In this document: positions 28,186-36,992 of the stretch, in pieces
Layout of the letters: each line of letters begins with the position of its first letter
Position numbering within the stretch: position 1 is the first letter of the stretch
NCBI GenBank assembly: GCA_016936295.1
Contig: JAFGYD010000215.1
Span: 1 to 64,000 of the forward strand
Direction of reading: 5' to 3'
Source: Spirochaetales bacterium
Lineage (GTDB): Bacteria > Spirochaetota > Spirochaetia > DSM-2461
DNA length: 64,000 nt
Translations under genes and position numbers: made by a program
Notes under the pieces: model-generated
The model's database searches: none
Told to the model about the DNA's origin: nothing
Seen by the model: the letters and a program-made list of their open reading frames with translations, nothing else

Positions 28186-29962
28186 ATTTTTCTTTAACAG
28201 GAATTTCTATTTTTAATGAAAGTTCTCTTATTTGTTCCGGATCCACTTCAGCAGGGCAATCATCCATTGGTGACATTGCCATTGCATTCTTAGGGAATGG
28301 AATAACTTCCCTAATAGACTCTTCTCCAGCCATAATCATAACAAGTCTGTCTAATCCTGGAGCAATACCTCCATGTGGTGGAGCACCAAATTTGAAAGAC
28401 TCTAAAAGGAACCCGAATTTTTCCATTGCTTCCTCTTCTTTTATCCCTACAATAGAGAAAATTCGTTTCTGGATTTCAGGGTCATGAACCCTTATAGAAC
28501 CGGAAGCAAGCTCGTAACCATTTAAAACAAGGTCGTATAAGTCACCTTTTACTTCTCCTGGGTTCTCTTCCATAGTATCGAGGTAGTGATCTTGTGGCAT
28601 ACTGAAAAGATGGTGACAAGCTTCCCAGTTTCCTTCATCATTTTTCTCAAATAGAGGGAAGTCCACTATCCAGCAGAAGTGGAATGTTGAAGGATCATAT
28701 AGTTTTCTATCAATTCCTATCTGTTTTCTTACAGCACCTAAAGATGTAACCGAAGTCTTCCAGTCTGCACCCATTAGAAGAATAAGGTCGTTATTTTTTG
28801 CTGAAAGTCCATTGCAAATTTCTGTAAATTGGTTATTGTAAAATTTAGCAACTCCACCATCAAAACCTTCTGGAGTTACCTTCATCCATGCAAGACCATT
28901 AGCTCCATACTGTTTTGCTATCTCTTCTAGCTCCGTAATTTTTTTTCTGGAGTAATCTGGAGCAGCATCTGGAACAACAATAGCTCTTACAGCACCTTTA
29001 TTATCCAACACAGTTTTAAATACAGAAAAGTCAGAATTAGGTACATAAGATGAAAAATCCTGTAACTTCATATCAAATCTTAGTTCAGGTTTATCACTAC
29101 CATATGTATTCATTGCATCCATATATGTTAAACGTTGAAATTGAGTAGGTAGTTCAATATTCATAGTTTTTTTGAAAATATGACACATTAAACCTTCGGT
29201 CATTTTATAAATATCGTTGGCAGATACAAAGCTTTGTTCTATATCAATTTGGGTAAATTCCAGTTGTCTATCACCCCTTGCATCTTCATCTCTGTAGCAT
29301 CGTGCAATTTGAAAATATTTATCAAAGTTTGATACCATTAATATTTGTTTGTATAGCTGTGGTGATTGTGGTAAAGCAAAGAACTTTCCAGGATGAATTC
29401 TTGAAGGAACCAGGAAATCTCTAGCTCCCTCGGGAGTTGCTTTAATTAGTGTTGGAGTTTCAATCTCCATAAAACCTTGACTATTAAGATATTCCCTTGT
29501 TGCATAAGCGACATCACTTCTTAATTTAATTCTTTTTTGCATACCATCGGATCTTAAATCCAAATATCTATATTTTAATCTAAGAGTTTCGTTTGCTTTA
29601 CTTTCTTCTTCAATCATGAAAGGGAGCGTGTCACATTTATTTAATATAACTATCTCTTTAGCAGAAACCTCTATTTCTCCTGTTTTCATATCAGGATTAA
29701 TCATGCTATCTGGTCGTTTTCTAACAATACCTTTAATTGCTACACAGTATTCATATTTTAAATCATTAGCAATATTCAGAATGTCTTCTGAAGCGTCTTC
29801 ATCTATAACAACCTGGGTTACACCATATTTGTCCCTTAAGTTTATAAAATGAACACCACCATGGTTTCTGTTTTTATGAACCCATCCGTTTAATATAATT
29901 TCTTTACCATCAAATTCTTTTCGAAGTTCTCCGCATGTTACGGTTCTCTGCATCTCTTTCAT
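28184..29962 (-). CDS. aspS: Aspartyl-tRNA synthetase
   Basis: The 592-residue class II synthetase has an N-terminal OB fold (LNGWVHKNRNHGGVHFINLR), motif 2 around FQIARCYRDEDARGDRQLEF, the bacterial GAD insertion in the middle, and motif 3 in GGIAPGLDRLVMIMAG. It charges tRNA-Asp; whether it also charges tRNA-Asn cannot be told from inspection. The start may be the second Met (29953, MQRTVTCGEL), which matches most homologues. It begins only 24 bases after the second cyclase gene of the chemosensory operon and may be partly co-transcribed with it. Confidence 0.97.
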   Translation of the reverse strand: MKEMQRTVTCGELRKEFDGKEIILNGWVHKNRNHGGVHFINLRDKYGVTQVVIDEDASEDILNIANDLKYEYCVAIKGIVRKRPDSMINPDMKTGEIEVSAKEIVILNKCDTLPFMIEEESKANETLRLKYRYLDLRSDGMQKRIKLRSDVAYATREYLNSQGFMEIETPTLIKATPEGARDFLVPSRIHPGKFFALPQSPQLYKQILMVSNFDKYFQIARCYRDEDARGDRQLEFTQIDIEQSFVSANDIYKMTEGLMCHIFKKTMNIELPTQFQRLTYMDAMNTYGSDKPELRFDMKLQDFSSYVPNSDFSVFKTVLDNKGAVRAIVVPDAAPDYSRKKITELEEIAKQYGANGLAWMKVTPEGFDGGVAKFYNNQFTEICNGLSAKNNDLILLMGADWKTSVTSLGAVRKQIGIDRKLYDPSTFHFCWIVDFPLFEKNDEGNWEACHHLFSMPQDHYLDTMEENPGEVKGDLYDLVLNGYELASGSIRVHDPEIQKRIFSIVGIKEEEAMEKFGFLLESFKFGAPPHGGIAPGLDRLVMIMAGEESIREVIPFPKNAMAMSPMDDCPAEVDPEQIRELSLKIEIPVKEK

Positions 29963-29986
29963 AACTTAAGAGAATAACATTTTTTA

Positions 29987-31624
29987 CTATTTAAAGTCTA
30001 GAATTATTGCACCATCCCAGGACTCCGGAGGGTTAATTAAAAATTTTTTACATCTGTTTATATATATTTCCACAATTCTGTCGGAGGGTAACAAGCTGTA
30101 ACATATATTAAAATAGTCCAGAGCAAAGTTCCAATTCCCCAGGGAAAACATTTTTATACCTTTATTGTAAGTATGTATAAAATTCTCAGGATAAAAATTT
30201 AAATCTTCTGCAGAGTATATAGTAGTTGCTTCTTTTTTCCCCTGAACCATAACTGTGTCCACAATTCTAAACTCCGTTTTGGAATTTTTTCTCTTACAAG
30301 CCTCAAAAACTGTATTTGAAACCAAGATATTTACATTGTAATACTTACATAAAGACTCTAATCGGGCTGCTAGATTAATTGTATCACCTATAGCTGTATA
30401 ATCGAAATTATCTTCGGAGCCAATATTTCCAATAATTGCTTTACCAATATGTATTCCTATTCCTATTTTATAATTTTCTGGACATGACTCAACAAACTCA
30501 ATCATCTCTTTTGCCGCATTTAAAGCCCTTTCTTCGTTATCATTAAAACTTAAAGGTGCTCCAACCATTGCAAAAACTGCATCTCCAATAAATTTGTTAA
30601 TCTCTCCTCCATAGGATTTAATTCTGGTGGATAATCCTGAAAAATGTTTATTGAGAAAGTTAACTACACCTTCTGCAGAAAGGGTTTCTTCTAACTCATT
30701 AAATTTCTTAATATGAGAAAATATAACGGCTACTTCTCTTTTTTCTCCAGTCATTAAACTCTTTGTTGTTTTTCTATTTAATAAATCATCTACAACTTTT
30801 TCTGGAAGAAAATTTTTAAAAAGATAGTTTAACTTTTGAGCTTTCTCTACGTTGTAATTATATCTGTAGTTTTCGTGTAAAATTTTAGTAATAACATCTA
30901 ATGCAAATTTTAGATTATATTCTTCCTCTTTTGATTCAGATAAAAATTCTATAAAAATTGAAATATTATCCTTCTCTATTTTAAATTTTTGATACTCATT
31001 CTTATAATTATTAAACTTTTCAAAAGTTTTTTTATAATTTTTATTACCAAAATTAATATTTAGACTTGATAGAGTAAATGACGAAAAGAGTATAGTAAAA
31101 AAACTTTCAATTAGTATATCCATTGTTTCGAGAATAAGAAAATTTTCTAAAAGTTTTTTTACAAAGATGTTTTGAATGTCTCTATTTTGGTAAATTTTAT
31201 CAATATCAAGAAGAATTTCAGTTTCACTTTTTGAAATACTTTCAGGAGTTGAGATTCCATCTATTTTGCTGTATTTATCAACTTCGTTAATAATTTTTTG
31301 TGCAAAATTTTCATCTCTTCGAATAAAGGAATCTGCTTTATTAAAATAAATATCATTCATTGTATTTGTTACTGTAGAATACATAATTACAGGTATAGAT
31401 GCTAAATATTTATCATTTTTAATATATTCTAGGGCATCGGCTCCCCTTAAATCCTTTAATAACGAACTAATAATTAAAAGATTGGGAGGATTTTTATGTA
31501 TCTCTATAATGCCTTCTATGGCATGGCTAAAGCACTCTACTTCAAAATCTTCTTTTGACTTTAATTCAGTAATTAGAGTTTTTGATAGGGATTTTGAATT
31601 TTCAAGACAGATAATTTTAATCAT
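29987..31624 (-). CDS. Class III nucleotide cyclase, half B: lacks first metal Asp, keeps transition-state Asn/Arg
   Basis: The protein has 545 residues. Residues 1-118 are a receiver-like domain lacking the phosphoacceptor (IISSLLKDL). Residues 140-280 are unassigned, helical and possibly GAF-like. Residues 290-430 are a class III cyclase domain, and residues 475-545 are a helical tail ending ESWDGAIILDFK. In the cyclase domain the first metal-binding Asp is His304 (IFSHIKKF), confirmed as CAT on the minus strand. D348 (FIGD), substrate-specifying K344 and T410, N417 and R421 (TINLAARLE) are all present. Lys/Thr suggests ATP as substrate (class IIIb). Alone it should be inactive or weak; with the product of 31627-33186 it would complete one active site. 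It starts 2 bases after that gene's stop. Confidence 0.88.
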   Translation of the reverse strand: MIKIICLENSKSLSKTLITELKSKEDFEVECFSHAIEGIIEIHKNPPNLLIISSLLKDLRGADALEYIKNDKYLASIPVIMYSTVTNTMNDIYFNKADSFIRRDENFAQKIINEVDKYSKIDGISTPESISKSETEILLDIDKIYQNRDIQNIFVKKLLENFLILETMDILIESFFTILFSSFTLSSLNINFGNKNYKKTFEKFNNYKNEYQKFKIEKDNISIFIEFLSESKEEEYNLKFALDVITKILHENYRYNYNVEKAQKLNYLFKNFLPEKVVDDLLNRKTTKSLMTGEKREVAVIFSHIKKFNELEETLSAEGVVNFLNKHFSGLSTRIKSYGGEINKFIGDAVFAMVGAPLSFNDNEERALNAAKEMIEFVESCPENYKIGIGIHIGKAIIGNIGSEDNFDYTAIGDTINLAARLESLCKYYNVNILVSNTVFEACKRKNSKTEFRIVDTVMVQGKKEATTIYSAEDLNFYPENFIHTYNKGIKMFSLGNWNFALDYFNICYSLLPSDRIVEIYINRCKKFLINPPESWDGAIILDFK

Positions 31625-31626
31625 TT

Positions 31627-33186
31627 TTAATCTATTACAGAGTGTAAACTATACTCTTTCCCATCTATATTTTTTTTCTCTAAAAAAGTTCCATTACAAA
31701 ATTTTGCAACTTCTCCTGTTATAAGTATTGGTGTCTTATATTTTTTTGTTAGACTTTCAAGTTCTTCTGCAACCGATGCTATTTCTCCAATAGAAGTATA
31801 TGCCTTTTTTTCTTTAGAACCGATATTTCCAACTATTGAGTCTCCTACATGTAGACCAATTCCAATGTTAAACCCTATAGGAGGTAGAACTATATTATTC
31901 GTATTTACTTGTGAAATAGAACTTATCATTTTTTTTGCAGCATTTACCGCTCTTTGTTCTATATTATCCATGTTTTCCGGTGCTCCAAAAATTGCCATAA
32001 TAGCATCACCTATAAATTTATCAATAATACCACCTTCGTCTTTTATACATTTTACCATAATATTAAAGTAGTTATTTAGTAAGCTTACAACATTTTCGGC
32101 ACTGTTCTTTTCCGAAATTGTAGTAAAAGATCTAATATCAGAAAATAGAATACATATTCTTCTTACTTCTCCAGTTCTATTAATTTCTCCCTGGGCAAGT
32201 AACCTTTCTATCAGTTTTTTAGGTATAAATTTTGAAAAAACATTTAATGTGTTCTCATTTCTATTCTGGGCTATTCTGTATTCAACCCCATTATGTAGTA
32301 GTGATCCAATACTATAAAAGTGTTCAGTTAAAATCTCTCTAATCTCACTATTGTTAAAATAGTTATTAATAAAGTTTCCAACATGTATGGTTCCTATAGT
32401 TTCTCCATTAGGATTGTATAAAGGTGAGTAAAAATATGAACTAATTTTGTAATTTTCTAAATCCATTGAATTAAACTCTTGGGATGAAATATTGCTTATA
32501 AATGTGTTCTTTATTCCCTCTAAATTTATACCATGAAAATTCTCGTAATGATTATGTAGGCAGAAGTTATTAAAATCATCAAAACTTACTTTTTTAATTT
32601 TATTAGAAATCCAGGAGTAAGATTTTGTCTCTCTACCTTCTTTTAGTATAATAATTATTATATCATTAGGTGTAATTGTGTTTAATGACTTAACTAAATA
32701 AGAGATGGTTTTTTCAATAGATTCAATTTCATACCCAGCATTCAAAAGATAGTTATTTATAGTATTCTGTCTTGAGTTGTGGCTAAAAACAAGTTTTGTT
32801 ACAATTTCAATTTCTGTTGTTTTATTATATGGTTCTCTTCTCTTGCTCTCCATGTTTTGTTTAGCAAAAAAGTCTTGGATATATTCCGGTGTAAATTGAC
32901 TATATGTCACATAGTCATTGTAATTAGTAAGTTTGAATTGAAGTAGATCAAAGTTCCTTATATATTTAGCCACTATAACTATTGGAATATTAATTAAGCA
33001 TGGGATGTTGTTTATTAATCTAAGCAACTGAAGGATATTACTACTATTATCCTCTCTATCAATGCAGATCATCCCTATGTTTTTAAATATCTTTGTTGTT
33101 AATACATTGAAATCAGGTTTTATTCGCTTGTATGGATGTTCTGTTTCAATATTTTTAGTATTGCTAATAATAAGAATTTCATTCAT
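31627..33186 (-). CDS. Class III nucleotide cyclase, half A: keeps both metal Asp, lacks transition-state Asn/Arg
   Basis: The protein has 519 residues. Residues 1-110 are a degenerate receiver-like domain (D43 present, but no acidic pair). Residues 120-305 contain a GAF-like region (SSYFYSPLYNPNGETIGTIH), and residues 335-480 are the class III cyclase domain. D350 (LFSDIRSF) and D394 (FIGDAIMA), which bind the two metal ions, are intact, as are K390 and T464. The transition-state pair is lost: the usual N and R are S471 and E475 in SIGEIASVAEELES. It therefore resembles the C1 half of mammalian adenylyl cyclase in what it can contribute. It overlaps the CheA gene by 8 bp and is 2 bp from the half-B gene. 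Confidence 0.88.
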   Translation of the reverse strand: MNEILIISNTKNIETEHPYKRIKPDFNVLTTKIFKNIGMICIDREDNSSNILQLLRLINNIPCLINIPIVIVAKYIRNFDLLQFKLTNYNDYVTYSQFTPEYIQDFFAKQNMESKRREPYNKTTEIEIVTKLVFSHNSRQNTINNYLLNAGYEIESIEKTISYLVKSLNTITPNDIIIIILKEGRETKSYSWISNKIKKVSFDDFNNFCLHNHYENFHGINLEGIKNTFISNISSQEFNSMDLENYKISSYFYSPLYNPNGETIGTIHVGNFINNYFNNSEIREILTEHFYSIGSLLHNGVEYRIAQNRNENTLNVFSKFIPKKLIERLLAQGEINRTGEVRRICILFSDIRSFTTISEKNSAENVVSLLNNYFNIMVKCIKDEGGIIDKFIGDAIMAIFGAPENMDNIEQRAVNAAKKMISSISQVNTNNIVLPPIGFNIGIGLHVGDSIVGNIGSKEKKAYTSIGEIASVAEELESLTKKYKTPILITGEVAKFCNGTFLEKKNIDGKEYSLHSVID

Positions 33187-35200
33187 TAATACTTCCTAGG
33201 AGTTCTTTTACGTTTTTAAGCAGCTTATCTCTATTAAAATTAGATTTTAAATAGACTGCTTTTGCCCCTATATCCATGAATTTATCAATTTCCTTATGGG
33301 TTTTTGAAGATGATAGAACAATAATTGGGGTATCCCCATACCCCTTTTCTTTTTTTAGGTTTTCAATAAATGTTGCACCATCCATTCTTGGCATATCAGA
33401 ATCTGTAATTATTAAGTGGAAATAATCTTCCTTTATCTTTTGCAATGCATCAATACCATCGTTAGCCATTTCTACAGAGAAACCACTTCTTGAAAACATA
33501 TTTTGTACAATGCTTCTGTTTATTGAACTATCGTCAATTATTAAAATCTTTTTGTAATCGACACTATCTTTTGCATATCTTGTATTAAATTCTATATTTC
33601 TTATACATTTGAGTTGATCTGTAATTTTAGGAATATAGAGAATATTTACAATATTAAATTCCTCATCAAAAACCACCCCTTGTATTGAACTTAAACCCTC
33701 AATATTATTGGGAAGTCTTTTGTAAATTGCAGAGGAGTGGTATAAAATTTCATCTATAACTATACCAATACTTTCATTGTTGATTTTGCATATAATAATA
33801 AAAAGTTTATTTGCCGGTTTTGATGTTTTATCATCCAAAATACCAGAAAGAGGATAAATAGGAACAATTTCATCCCTTAGTTTAACAGCTTGCCTGGTAA
33901 CAAGGTCTAATATATTTTCTTTTTGAACAGTAATGATTTCATTTATATAGGCCGATGGGATAAAAAACTTTTCTCCACCAGAAACTATAAAATATCCTGT
34001 TATTGTAGTTAGTGATTTAGGAACTGTAATTTTTACCATTACTCCAGAACCTCTATCTGAAAAGACGTTAATAGAACCCTTAATATTTTTTATGCAATCT
34101 TCAGCATTAGAAAGCCCCATCCCTTGAAATTTTTTACTTGATGAGACTCCCTCCATAAATGCAAATCTTAAAAGCTCATTTTCTGTTAATTCCAATATTC
34201 CTTCTTTATCGTGGGGGAAAATCTCAATACTTCTCTTTCTTATTTTTTCAAAGTCTATACCGCATCCATTATCACTTATTTCAACTGTAATTTTTCCACT
34301 TTCCTCTATATATTCAATATTAATTTCTCCTGTAGTCTCAATGCCATGGATAATACTATTATTGATTATATTTATTATTGGGGACTGAATATTTTGAAGT
34401 ATAAGTTTATCAATTATTATAACCTTATTAGGTAGATTAACTTTTATATCTTTACCAGATTCTTTTATAGTTTTGTTAACACCCTCTAAGATATCATTAT
34501 GTATAATTGATATAGGAAGCATTCTAAGGGCTAAAATTTCATCTTGAAGATTATTAGATCCTAACTCTATTTTAAGAATTTGAGATTTAATACTGTTGTT
34601 AATCTCGTTGTATGTTCTTTGATGTTTTGGTTCTATTTCTATCTGTTCAATTTTTTCTATAGTTGTTTTTAGTTGGTACTGATTTAATATTAATTCATTT
34701 ATATTTTTAATCATTGAATCTATTTTATTTAATGTAACACTTACTTCTTTTGAACTATCTAATTTAATCTCCCCGGAATTTATTGAAATTTTACTTTGAG
34801 TTTTTATAATGTCATTAACATAGGATTTATTTATATCTGTTGGTTCTTCGGAAGCAATACCACTATAGGTTTCCATAATATGCTTTATAGAGAAATTATT
34901 ACTCTCCTTATTATTGGTTCCTAAAATTTTTTTAATATATTCACATGTTACAAGAAGAACCTGTTTATGTTTTGCAGAGAATGAAAATCTTCCGCCATGT
35001 AGACCATCTAGTACCTTTAGTAATCCATGGAGTAACTCTTCTATTTTGGGGTAGTTATAAACCTTGGATATACCCATAATTGTAACAATTATTGTGTGTA
35101 TTTTCTTTAAATCAACTTTTTCCTGGTCTTTAATATTAATTAAGACAGTAAGTTCTCCAATATAATCGAGAATTTCTTGTTCGAAGTTATTTTCGGGCAT
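33179..35200 (-). CDS. cheA: CheA-type histidine kinase fused to a C-terminal receiver
   Basis: The protein has 673 residues. The N-terminal HPt-like helical domain keeps a candidate His35 (KIHTIIVTIMGIS), but the Lys-Gly usually following (HxxKG) is Ile-Val. Dimerisation helices come next, then the ATPase domain with an N-box (INNSIIHGIE), DNGCGID and GMGLSNA. A CheW-like domain spans about residues 400-530. A complete receiver at about 550-670 has IDDSS, the Asp in ITDSDMPRMDG, LSSS and YLKSN. Such CheA-receiver hybrids are common in non-flagellar (alternative function) chemosensory systems. No CheY gene lies in this operon. It overlaps cheR by 1 bp and the cyclase half-A gene by 8 bp. Confidence 0.92.
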   Translation of the reverse strand: MPENNFEQEILDYIGELTVLINIKDQEKVDLKKIHTIIVTIMGISKVYNYPKIEELLHGLLKVLDGLHGGRFSFSAKHKQVLLVTCEYIKKILGTNNKESNNFSIKHIMETYSGIASEEPTDINKSYVNDIIKTQSKISINSGEIKLDSSKEVSVTLNKIDSMIKNINELILNQYQLKTTIEKIEQIEIEPKHQRTYNEINNSIKSQILKIELGSNNLQDEILALRMLPISIIHNDILEGVNKTIKESGKDIKVNLPNKVIIIDKLILQNIQSPIINIINNSIIHGIETTGEINIEYIEESGKITVEISDNGCGIDFEKIRKRSIEIFPHDKEGILELTENELLRFAFMEGVSSSKKFQGMGLSNAEDCIKNIKGSINVFSDRGSGVMVKITVPKSLTTITGYFIVSGGEKFFIPSAYINEIITVQKENILDLVTRQAVKLRDEIVPIYPLSGILDDKTSKPANKLFIIICKINNESIGIVIDEILYHSSAIYKRLPNNIEGLSSIQGVVFDEEFNIVNILYIPKITDQLKCIRNIEFNTRYAKDSVDYKKILIIDDSSINRSIVQNMFSRSGFSVEMANDGIDALQKIKEDYFHLIITDSDMPRMDGATFIENLKKEKGYGDTPIIVLSSSKTHKEIDKFMDIGAKAVYLKSNFNRDKLLKNVKELLGSINE

Positions 35201-36024
35201 TAAGAATTCCCCCTTTTTATAAAATAAAATGATTTTCCATTTTGAAGAAGTTCCAATTTGGGGTGGGATGTTGTTGCAGTATTCGAACTGGAAACAAAGA
35301 GGTAGCCATTATCATCTAATACTTCAACTGCCTTATCTATAATTAATTCCCTGATTTCTGGTTCCATATAGATTAGAACATTGCACAAAAATATTATTTT
35401 AGGTTTAGTTTTAAAAAGAGGTTTATAATCATCGATGATTAAATTGAGTTTTACAGTATGTATAGAGTCCAGAATTTTTTTATTTAAAGAGAAATTTTTT
35501 CCATCGGTAGTACTGCAATTATGTAGCAGATAGTGAAAGTCTTTTCCATCTTCTCTAAAGGAATTGGGAGTATATATGTTTTTATTAATTTGATTCATGG
35601 AGTTAATGTCAATATCTGTAGCGATAACTGGTCTGTTTATATAATTTGAACTATTCCAGAATTTATTAATTAGCAGAGATAGGGATATTGCTTCCTCTCC
35701 TGTGGAGGCTGCACCACTCCAGACTGTAGGTGGTGTTGAATACCTCTCTCTCATTTCGGGGAGAATTATGCTATCTAAAAGTTTAAAATATTTTTCTTCT
35801 CTAAAGAAATACGTTTCATTAATAGTAATGGCATTTATTAATTGATAAAATTCCGTTTCACTTTTTTTTATTATTTGAATATATCTATCCATAGAATTTT
35901 CAAGATTTTCAAGTTTGGATTTTAAAAATCTTTTGGTAGCATTGATATTTGATTCAGGTACAACTATTCCTGTTTCATTTAAAATAAATTGGCTAAGAAT
36001 ATTGAATTCATCTGCTTCATTCAT
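35200..36024 (-). CDS. cheR: CheR chemoreceptor methyltransferase (chemosensory operon 1)
   Basis: The 274-residue enzyme has an N-terminal helical domain and a SAM-dependent fold. Motifs are FFREEKYFKLL, the SAM site WSGAASTGEEAISLSLLI, ATDIDINSMNQI and FLCNVLIYMEPE. It methylates receptor glutamates. The beta-subdomain loop (HNCSTTDGKNF) differs from the glycine loop of pentapeptide-dependent CheR, consistent with the receptor in this operon having no docking pentapeptide. Its start overlaps the cheB stop (ATGA). Confidence 0.93.
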   Translation of the reverse strand: MNEADEFNILSQFILNETGIVVPESNINATKRFLKSKLENLENSMDRYIQIIKKSETEFYQLINAITINETYFFREEKYFKLLDSIILPEMRERYSTPPTVWSGAASTGEEAISLSLLINKFWNSSNYINRPVIATDIDINSMNQINKNIYTPNSFREDGKDFHYLLHNCSTTDGKNFSLNKKILDSIHTVKLNLIIDDYKPLFKTKPKIIFLCNVLIYMEPEIRELIIDKAVEVLDDNGYLFVSSSNTATTSHPKLELLQNGKSFYFIKRGNS

Positions 36025-36992
36025 TTTATTTCCTTTTGGGTGACACTAATTAAATATTCTGCAATTTTGTCCAGCGGTAGTATAACACTAGCGGCTCCTA
36101 GTTCGATTGCAGCTTTAGGCATTCCAAATACTGTAGATGTTGCTTCATCCTGTACAATTGTTTTTCCCCCGTGTTTTAGAATTTCAACACAACCTTTAGC
36201 GCCATCTCTTCCCATCCCAGTCAATAGAACACCTAAAAGGTTTTCTTTGTAAGATTTTGCTGCAGTAGTAAATAGAACATCAACTGCGGGTTTTTGAAAT
36301 TCAACCTTATCCTCATCGGTATAGTAAAATACTTTATTTCTAACAGAGAGGTGCTTTCCTTGTTCTCCCATTATTATTTCTCCTGGTAGGGGAGTGTCTT
36401 TATCCCTGGCCATTCTTACTTTAAGTTTACAACTTTTGTTAAGCCAGGTAGCCAAACCCTCTTCATGTCCCTCTTCCATATGCTGAACTATGGATATTGG
36501 AATTGAAAAATCTTCGGGCAGTTCATCTAAAACTTTTTTTAATGCATTTGGGCCTCCTGTAGAGGAACCAATTACTATATGTTCAATTTTAGATTTAGAT
36601 ATTTTCTGGTGAACCTTTCTGGTTTTTTCATGTTTTTCTGCAGTACTAACTAACTCTTTAATTAGCTCATTATGATAATTTTTATCTGATAATTTATCCA
36701 TTTGTGGCTTAGGTATAATTTTATCTGGTACTGCTTCTCCCAGAGTTTCAGAACCACCCATAACTACAATAGGTATATGAGTATCTTTTTGTAGTGATAA
36801 AATTATATCTTTCTCAGATGCGTGTGACAGGTTTTCTCCTAATATAACCAGATCTGTGTCGCAGGTTTTGGCTATTCTTATAATTTCTTCACCATCCGAT
36901 GTTAAGCATATTATATCGTTTCCGGCTTCGGTTAATATTTCACTTAGCATATTTCTTAAAATTACAGAGTTATTACCAATTATTATGTTCAT
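36021..36992 (-). CDS. cheB: CheB receptor methylesterase with inactive receiver domain (chemosensory operon 1)
   Basis: The 323-residue protein has a C-terminal methylesterase with all three catalytic motifs: Ser in IGSSTGGPNAL, His in IVQHME and Asp in LLTGMGRDGAKG. The N-terminal receiver fold is degenerate: the acidic pair is N7-N8 (IIIGNNS), and the phosphoacceptor position is G52 (LVILGEN). Control by CheA phosphorylation in the ordinary way is therefore unlikely. The start at 36992 is chosen because GGAGG lies 5 bases upstream. Two upstream in-frame ATGs (37013, 36995) have poorer spacing. It overlaps the preceding gene by 20 bp. Confidence 0.9.
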   Translation of the reverse strand: MNIIIGNNSVILRNMLSEILTEAGNDIICLTSDGEEIIRIAKTCDTDLVILGENLSHASEKDIILSLQKDTHIPIVVMGGSETLGEAVPDKIIPKPQMDKLSDKNYHNELIKELVSTAEKHEKTRKVHQKISKSKIEHIVIGSSTGGPNALKKVLDELPEDFSIPISIVQHMEEGHEEGLATWLNKSCKLKVRMARDKDTPLPGEIIMGEQGKHLSVRNKVFYYTDEDKVEFQKPAVDVLFTTAAKSYKENLLGVLLTGMGRDGAKGCVEILKHGGKTIVQDEATSTVFGMPKAAIELGAASVILPLDKIAEYLISVTQKEIK

